In this document: piece by piece, positions 59,195 to 64,000 of the stretch
How the letters are laid out: each line of letters starts with the position of its first letter
Numbering within the stretch: the first letter of the stretch is position 1
Assembly (NCBI GenBank): GCA_945878885.1
Contig: CAMCUP010000004.1
Span: 29,030 to 93,029 of the forward strand
DNA: 64,000 nt
Source: Polynucleobacter meluiroseus
GTDB lineage: Bacteria > Pseudomonadota > Gammaproteobacteria > Burkholderiales > Burkholderiaceae
Reading direction: 5' to 3'
Made by a program: the position numbers and the translations under genes
Notes under the pieces: generated by a model
Seen by the model: only the letters and a program-made list of their open reading frames with translations
Databases searched by the model: none
Told to the model about the DNA's origin: nothing

Positions 59195-60148
59195 TTACGA
59201 TTTTAAAAACTCCCAAAGTGCTTTAAGTCCCTCTTGCGGTTTTTCTTCTTGTGGGATGTGACCAATATTGGGCAGTGCAACTAATTTAGCTTTGGGCATC
59301 AGGCGCAAATAATCTTGCGCATTGGTAATCGGAATAAAGCCATCACGCTCGCCCCAGAGCAGTAAGGTAGGCACTTGAATTCGTCCCAATAGTGGACGGG
59401 GATCTTCTAAAATATGTTGCCTCATGAGTTCGATCAGACTTTCGCGCACGCCGGGCGCAAGCATTAAATCATAATAGCGTTGGGCTAGCGCCGCATCCAT
59501 AGTTGCGGGGTTGGCATAAGCGGGCTTTAAATTCATTTCTAAAATAGATTGGGGCAAAAAATAGCGCATCGCATGCAGAATGGGTGAGATAGAAGGTTTT
59601 TCACCATATTGAAAGCCCTTACTAGCAAAACCATCGGGTGAAATTAAGACCAATTTATCCACACGCTGTGGTTGCGCGACTGCCATTTCCCAGGCAAAGC
59701 GGCCACCCATCGAGTTACCAATCCATACTGCGCTTTGAATGCCAAGTTGATCTGCAAAAGCACTTAAAAATTGCAATACAAATGCATCAGAATAGTCACC
59801 GCTCGGATTTGCGCCAGTGAGGCCAAAGCCAGGCAAGTCAAGGCTGATCACTCGATAATCTTGCGCTAGGGTAGGCGCCCAAGCATCCCAGGTGTGGAGA
59901 CTTGAGCCAAACCCATGCAAAAAGATTAAGGTTTGCGGTGCTGGCTTCGTTGCGATGGGCGGCCCAAGATCACGGTAATGCACGCGCATACCCAATACTT
60001 GAAAAAAGGCACTTGGCGCTGGTGCATAGATTTTTTCTAAGTCGGCACGATTTTTATCGGGTGCCCACGCCCAAATAAGAATGGCAATGATGAGAAAACC
60101 CCCAACTCCTGTAAACCAAAACATAACTGATTTAAACTGATTCATCAT
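59195..60148 (-). CDS. Alpha/beta-hydrolase fold protein with N-terminal membrane anchor
   Basis: The 317-residue protein has one N-terminal transmembrane segment (about 8-27), then a complete alpha/beta-hydrolase domain: HGFGSS oxyanion loop, nucleophile elbow GNSMGG with Ser, acid in WGERDGFIP and the catalytic histidine in NIGHIPQEEKP. BchO, a hydrolase of photosynthesis clusters, lacks such an anchor to my knowledge, so I do not call it bchO, but that remains possible. It lies antisense between bchH and the LPOR gene, 38 bp from the LPOR start. Substrate unknown; ester or haloalkane-type compounds are family options. Confidence 0.8.
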   Translation of the reverse strand: MMNQFKSVMFWFTGVGGFLIIAILIWAWAPDKNRADLEKIYAPAPSAFFQVLGMRVHYRDLGPPIATKPAPQTLIFLHGFGSSLHTWDAWAPTLAQDYRVISLDLPGFGLTGANPSGDYSDAFVLQFLSAFADQLGIQSAVWIGNSMGGRFAWEMAVAQPQRVDKLVLISPDGFASKGFQYGEKPSISPILHAMRYFLPQSILEMNLKPAYANPATMDAALAQRYYDLMLAPGVRESLIELMRQHILEDPRPLLGRIQVPTLLLWGERDGFIPITNAQDYLRLMPKAKLVALPNIGHIPQEEKPQEGLKALWEFLKS

Positions 60149-60186
60149 CTTGTACGAAGTTTAACTGACTAAAGATACAAATATTA

Positions 60187-61170
60187 ATGAGCTCTACCGC
60201 ATCTCGACCTTTAGCAATCATTACTGGCGCTTCTTCTGGAGTTGGCTTATATGCGGCAAAAGCATTGTTACGTCGCAATTGGCAATTAATCTTTGCGGTT
60301 CGCGATAGTGAGAAAATGAATGCAGTAGCAATCAGCCATCAATTTTCGCCAGATCAATTTGTAATTTGGCCGATCAATTTAGGTGACCTTGATTCAGTCA
60401 ATCAATTTGTGAAGCGTTTTCAAGAGACTCATAATTCATTAAATGCCCTGGTATGTAATGCTGCAACATATTTACCTTTGCTGAAAGAGCCTCAACGCTC
60501 CCCCCAGGGTTATGAAATTAGTGTTGCAACCAATTACTTTGGTCACTATGTGTTGAGTCGTTTATTCATTCCCAATTTACAAGTTGCTGCTGATGCTAAT
60601 CAAGTTGCACGCCTCATCACCCTGGGCACGGTGACGGCGAACTCAGCAGAGTTTGGTGGTAAGGTGCCCATTCCAGCACCAGCAGACTTAGGTAATTTAG
60701 ATGGCTTAGCAGCTGGCTTTAAGGCGCCCATTGCAATGATTAATGCCAAAGCATTTAAGCCTGGTAAAGCTTATAAAGATAGTAAATTATGCAATATGGT
60801 GATGAATCGTGAAATGCAAAAGCGGTATCACGCCAATACGGGCATTATTTTTAATACTTTGTATCCAGGGTGTGTTGCTGAAACAGCATTATTCCGTGAT
60901 ACGCCACCCCTCTTTCAGAAGATTTTTCCTTGGTTTCAAAAAAATATAACCAAAGGTTATGTAACCCAGGAATTAGCAGGCGAGCGGGTTGCCCAAGTTG
61001 TAGCCGACGTTCAGTTTAGTCAATCAGGAGTGCATTGGAGTTGGGGAAATCGTAATTCAGCGATTCGACAGCCATTTGCCCAAGCGCTTTCCATGAAAGC
61101 CAATAGCGAATCACTGGCGAAAAAATTGTGGGAATACACGGCAAAATTAGTCGGTTTAGAGGCGACTTAA
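60187..61170 (+). CDS. por: Light-dependent protochlorophyllide oxidoreductase (LPOR)
   Basis: LPOR reduces the C17-C18 double bond of protochlorophyllide with NADPH on light absorption. The 327-residue short-chain dehydrogenase has [16 protein letters not shown] at 13-28, [13 protein letters not shown] with [17 protein letters not shown], the loop before the active site, [11 protein letters not shown] with Tyr196 and Lys200, and [14 protein letters not shown] with the conserved Cys229. The next segments, [13 protein letters not shown] and [10 protein letters not shown], occur in LPORs and in no ordinary SDR. It heads the operon with bchI and bchD (27 nt gap). The ribosome binding site is weak. 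LPOR is typical of cyanobacteria and plants, and I recall it in a few aerobic anoxygenic phototrophs such as Dinoroseobacter shibae. Confidence 0.93.
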   Translation: MSSTASRPLAIITGASSGVGLYAAKALLRRNWQLIFAVRDSEKMNAVAISHQFSPDQFVIWPINLGDLDSVNQFVKRFQETHNSLNALVCNAATYLPLLKEPQRSPQGYEISVATNYFGHYVLSRLFIPNLQVAADANQVARLITLGTVTANSAEFGGKVPIPAPADLGNLDGLAAGFKAPIAMINAKAFKPGKAYKDSKLCNMVMNREMQKRYHANTGIIFNTLYPGCVAETALFRDTPPLFQKIFPWFQKNITKGYVTQELAGERVAQVVADVQFSQSGVHWSWGNRNSAIRQPFAQALSMKANSESLAKKLWEYTAKLVGLEAT

Positions 61171-61197
61171 TCAGGTTTGATTTTTAGGAGAAGCAGT

Positions 61198-62274
61198 ATG
61201 GCGCGGTACTATCCGTTTTCAGCGATCGTTGGACAAGAAGACATGAAGCGTGCTATTTTGGTCGCGGCCCTAGAGCCAGCAATTGGCGGTGTTTTAGTGA
61301 TGGGCGATCGCGGTACTGGCAAGTCAACTGCAGTTAGGGCGTTAGCTGCATTATTACCGCCAATGGATGCAGTTGCCGATTGTCCTTATGGCTGCGATCC
61401 CTTAGCACCAGCAGGCCTCTGCTTTTATTGTGATGGTTTGCGCGCCAATCTGCAGGCCCTTAATGTAAGTCAAATCGCCGTAGGAAAAAAAGGTAGGCCA
61501 GTCAAATTAAAAACCATTAAACGCAATGTGCCAGTGGTCGATTTGCCATTAGGTGCTACCGAAGACCGGGTAGTGGGTGCTTTAGATATTGAGAAAGCGT
61601 TAACTTTAGGGGAAAAATCCTTTGATCCCGGTTTATTGGCGCGTGCCAATCGCGGCTTTCTTTATATAGATGAAGTCAATTTACTCGATGACCATTTAGT
61701 TGATTTACTGATCGACGTGGCAGCATCGGGCGAAAACGTAGTTGAACGAGAGGGCTTAAGTATTCGTCATCCAGCTAAATTTGTTTTGGTTGGAAGTGGC
61801 AATCCAGAGGAAGGCGAGTTAAGGCCTCAGCTACTAGATCGCTTTGGTCTGGCAGTTGAAGTGAAAACCCCTACTAACATGCAAGAGCGGGTCGCCATTA
61901 TTAAACGCCGCGATGCCTTTGAGCGTGATTCAATTGCATTTCTAGCAGAATGGCAGGGACAAGAAGATACCATTCGTCACTCACTGCAGATAGCACGCAA
62001 GAAATTACCGCATATTAAAGTTGACGATAAATTGTTAGAGCAGGCTTCAACTTTATGCAGCCATCTAGGTACTGATGGCTTACGGGGCGAACTCACTTTA
62101 TTGCGTGCTGCACGTGCGGTAGCAGCTTTAAGTGGTAAAAACAAAGCGAACCTAGAAGATTTGCGGGCGATTGCAATCCCAGCTTTGCAGCACCGCTTAA
62201 GACGCAACCCTTTAGATGATTCAAGCTCAGCAGTTCGAATTGAGCGCGCCTTAGCTGAAGTGTTCCCTGTATGA
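61198..62274 (+). CDS. bchI: Magnesium chelatase, ATPase subunit BchI
   Basis: BchI is the AAA+ motor of magnesium chelatase. The start at ATG 61198 is preceded by AGGAG with a 7 nt gap; the ORF-track start at a TTG 21 nt earlier lies across that site. The 358-residue protein has Walker [15 protein letters not shown] (about 36-49), the BchI insert with [16 protein letters not shown], Walker [26 protein letters not shown], and arginine-finger region [15 protein letters not shown]. It overlaps bchD by 4 nt (ATGA). Confidence 0.97.
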   Translation: MARYYPFSAIVGQEDMKRAILVAALEPAIGGVLVMGDRGTGKSTAVRALAALLPPMDAVADCPYGCDPLAPAGLCFYCDGLRANLQALNVSQIAVGKKGRPVKLKTIKRNVPVVDLPLGATEDRVVGALDIEKALTLGEKSFDPGLLARANRGFLYIDEVNLLDDHLVDLLIDVAASGENVVEREGLSIRHPAKFVLVGSGNPEEGELRPQLLDRFGLAVEVKTPTNMQERVAIIKRRDAFERDSIAFLAEWQGQEDTIRHSLQIARKKLPHIKVDDKLLEQASTLCSHLGTDGLRGELTLLRAARAVAALSGKNKANLEDLRAIAIPALQHRLRRNPLDDSSSAVRIERALAEVFPV

Positions 62275-64000
62275 GTCTTGCGCTGTGGTTGCGTGCACTT
62301 TTGGTGGCACATATTCTAGTGAGCGATCCACATGGCTTTGGCGGTATTATTTTGCGTGCGCGGGCTGGTCCCGTTAGAGAGCGCTGGCTCCATTATTTAC
62401 AAACCTTGGCCCACCAAGCAGGTCTCAAGACACCCCTGCGTCGAATTCCACTGGGCATTAGCGATGAAAATTTATTGGGTGGACTCGATTTAGAGGCCAC
62501 TATCCATACTGGTAAGCCTGTGTTTAGAAGTGGTGTGATGGCGAATAGCGATAGGCAGATTCTGTTATTGCCGATGGCCGAACGAGTCGACGTGAATGTG
62601 GTATCCCGAATTAGTATGGCCTTAGATCAAGGACTGTTGCGCCTTGAGCGTGATGGTCAAAGCCATCTATTACCTTGCCATTTTGGTGTCGTTGCCTTAG
62701 ATGAAGGCATTGAAGCTGAAGAGCGAGCCAATATTAAATTACAGGACCGATTGGCTTTTCATTTGAGTTTAGATGAAATTCATTGGCATGACTTACCAGT
62801 AAATGAAGATGGGTTAATTGATGTTAACGCCAGCCAGCGAGAACAAATATCAACTCAAGTAGTGGACACAGATAATTACGTCCTTACCGATGAGCAGTGG
62901 CTAGTAATCGCCGAAACCGCTATGTATTTAGGGGTTCACTCGGTTCGTGCTTTACATTACGCGGCAAAAACAGCAGTTTATTTAGCGGCTATGCAGGGTG
63001 CAGATCAAATTAGCGATAGCCACCTCAGTGAAGCCATAGCTTTAGTGATTTCACCCCGGGCAACCCAATTACCCAGTGCCGAATCAGCGCCTACCGATAC
63101 TGATCTAGAAAATGATGCAGAGCGCGATGAACCCCCCGAACAAAATAATGTTCCCGAGAATAATGTAGAGCAGCCGCAAGCGCCTGCAGAAACTCCGCCA
63201 CCAGAAAATCAGCAGGATGTAGTTGAGGAAATTGAAGACAGCGTGCTAGAAGCTGCTAAAGCGGCTATTCCAGCTGATTTATTAAGTGAGTTATTAAAGG
63301 GTTCATTAATACAGAATCAAAAAGCCTTTGGTGGGAAAACCGGCGCTCGAAAAATCGGTCGTTTGCGTGGTCGACCACTGGGCTCTATTCCTGGCAATCC
63401 ACATGCAGGCATGGCGCTATCTTTAATCGATACCTTGCGCACGGCTGCGCCATGGCAAGCGATCCGCAAAAAACAAAATGAATCGTTGGCTGTGCCGCGA
63501 GCCAGTAAAACTATTCACATCTCTAAAAGTGATTTTAGGGTGCGAAGATATCAAGAGCGAACCCAAACGCTCACGATCTTTGCAGTGGATGCATCGGGTT
63601 CAGCAGCAATGCATCGCTTAGCCGAGGCCAAGGGTGCAGTCGAGCTTTTGTTGGCAGAGTGCTATGTCAGGCGCGATCAAGTGGCAGTGCTTTCATTTCG
63701 GGGCACGGGTGCAGAAATCCTTTTACCATCAACCCGCTCACTGGTGCGGGCTAAACGTAGTTTGGCTGAAATGCCTGGCGGCGGCGGTACGCCATTAGCT
63801 GACGCAATTTATATCGCAACCGAAGTGGCGCAAAATGCTCAACGCCATGGCTTAACGCCAGTGATTGTTTTTCTCACGGATGGTCGAGCCAATATTGGCC
63901 GTAATGGGATGCCGGGTCGCGCACAAGCTCAATTGGATGCGGAACAAGCAGCGCGTTATTTGGCGCGCGCTGCCATTAAATCCTTGTGGATTGATACCTC
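62271..64000 (+). CDS. bchD: Magnesium chelatase subunit BchD, cut by window end
   Basis: Not in the ORF track because no stop occurs before the window end. From the ATG at 62271, overlapping bchI in an ATGA, the reading frame stays open for 576 codons. It shows an AAA-like N-terminal domain without an intact Walker A ([21 protein letters not shown] region), an acidic, Pro- and Glu-rich linker at about 280-320 ([16 protein letters not shown]), the [13 protein letters not shown] segment, and a von Willebrand A domain with the MIDAS DASGSA near residue 443. BchD is the scaffold that joins BchI to BchH. The last part of the VWA domain is beyond the edge. Confidence 0.95.
   Translation, partial: MSLALWLRALLVAHILVSDPHGFGGIILRARAGPVRERWLHYLQTLAHQAGLKTPLRRIPLGISDENLLGGLDLEATIHTGKPVFRSGVMANSDRQILLLPMAERVDVNVVSRISMALDQGLLRLERDGQSHLLPCHFGVVALDEGIEAEERANIKLQDRLAFHLSLDEIHWHDLPVNEDGLIDVNASQREQISTQVVDTDNYVLTDEQWLVIAETAMYLGVHSVRALHYAAKTAVYLAAMQGADQISDSHLSEAIALVISPRATQLPSAESAPTDTDLENDAERDEPPEQNNVPENNVEQPQAPAETPPPENQQDVVEEIEDSVLEAAKAAIPADLLSELLKGSLIQNQKAFGGKTGARKIGRLRGRPLGSIPGNPHAGMALSLIDTLRTAAPWQAIRKKQNESLAVPRASKTIHISKSDFRVRRYQERTQTLTIFAVDASGSAAMHRLAEAKGAVELLLAECYVRRDQVAVLSFRGTGAEILLPSTRSLVRAKRSLAEMPGGGGTPLADAIYIATEVAQNAQRHGLTPVIVFLTDGRANIGRNGMPGRAQAQLDAEQAARYLARAAIKSLWIDT

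Noticed and set aside
59168-59206. AAGCTG/CAGCTT inverted repeat at the end of bchH as a terminator
   Set aside because: A 6 bp stem with an 18 nt loop and no U-run is too weak for a Rho-independent terminator.
59195-60148. Naming the alpha/beta hydrolase bchO
   Set aside because: It sits in the bch block, but has an N-terminal transmembrane anchor, and its wording is that of generic anchored hydrolases; the evidence is not enough for the symbol.
60150-60178. TTGTAC with GATACA-like element as a por promoter
   Set aside because: The -10 match is only about three of six and no PpsR-type box is present; not supported enough to annotate.
60121-60186. Search for TGT-N12-ACA upstream of por
   Set aside because: The only TGTs here are followed at the right distance by AAC or TGA, not ACA, so no PpsR box is claimed for this operon.
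1-64000. CRISPR arrays, rRNA or tRNA genes, insertion sequences, prophage genes
   Set aside because: No regularly spaced repeats, no recognisable tRNA or rRNA sequence and no transposase, integrase or phage protein were seen on either strand.

Overview
This window looks like the chromosome of a freshwater betaproteobacterium of the Burkholderiaceae, most like Polynucleobacter, that can perform anoxygenic photosynthesis. The reasons are gene order (hemA-prfA, rpe-trpEGDC next to apaG and mltA, a dcw cluster followed by lpxC, a dciA-type gene, secA, argJ, mutT, zapD, coaE and pilDCB), moderate-to-low GC with many A/T-ending codons, very tight packing, and a bacteriochlorophyll block at the right end. 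The genus is an inference; the betaproteobacterial assignment is firm.

Left part (1-20.3 kb): the start of prfA (cut by the edge) behind hemA, a small GlsB/YeaQ-like membrane protein, ung, an M61 aminopeptidase, a DsbC-like disulfide isomerase and a UbiH-family hydroxylase, ychF, then an rpe-trpE-trpG-trpD-trpC operon, apaG, mltA, an M20 amidohydrolase, the biotin genes bioA-bioF-bioD facing bioB, and coq7.

Middle (20.3-46 kb): an intergenic stretch with a near-consensus LexA (SOS) box, a tiny ORF, a palindrome and the MraZ-regulated mra promoter, followed by the complete division and cell-wall operon mraZ-rsmH-ftsL-ftsI-murE-murF-mraY-murD-ftsW-murG-murC-ddl-ftsQ-ftsA-ftsZ. Most of its genes overlap by 4 nt. 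Then come a peroxiredoxin with a structured leader, lpxC, dciA (reverse), secA, argJ, a DUF815-type ATPase, mutT, and on the other strand zapD.

Right part (46-64 kb): coaE, short forms of the type IV pilus genes pilD, pilC and pilB, a CNNM/CorC protein, ogt, a squalene/phytoene synthase-family enzyme, a SOUL heme protein, an NAD-dependent epimerase, and then photosynthesis genes. These are an AerR/PpaA-type B12-binding regulator divergent from bchH, an alpha/beta hydrolase in reverse, and a forward operon of a light-dependent protochlorophyllide oxidoreductase (LPOR), bchI and bchD (cut by the window end). BchH, BchI and BchD form the magnesium chelatase; LPOR would carry out the later protochlorophyllide reduction. 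The aerR-bchH gap holds two CrtJ/PpsR-type palindromes 8 bp apart.

The most unusual items are the LPOR in a bacteriochlorophyll operon of a betaproteobacterium, the SOS box with a 25-codon ORF in front of the dcw cluster, the long hairpin covering the peroxiredoxin leader, and the shortened PilB and PilD. No rRNA, tRNA, CRISPR array, insertion sequence or prophage was seen, and no gene-free stretch exceeds about 300 bases.
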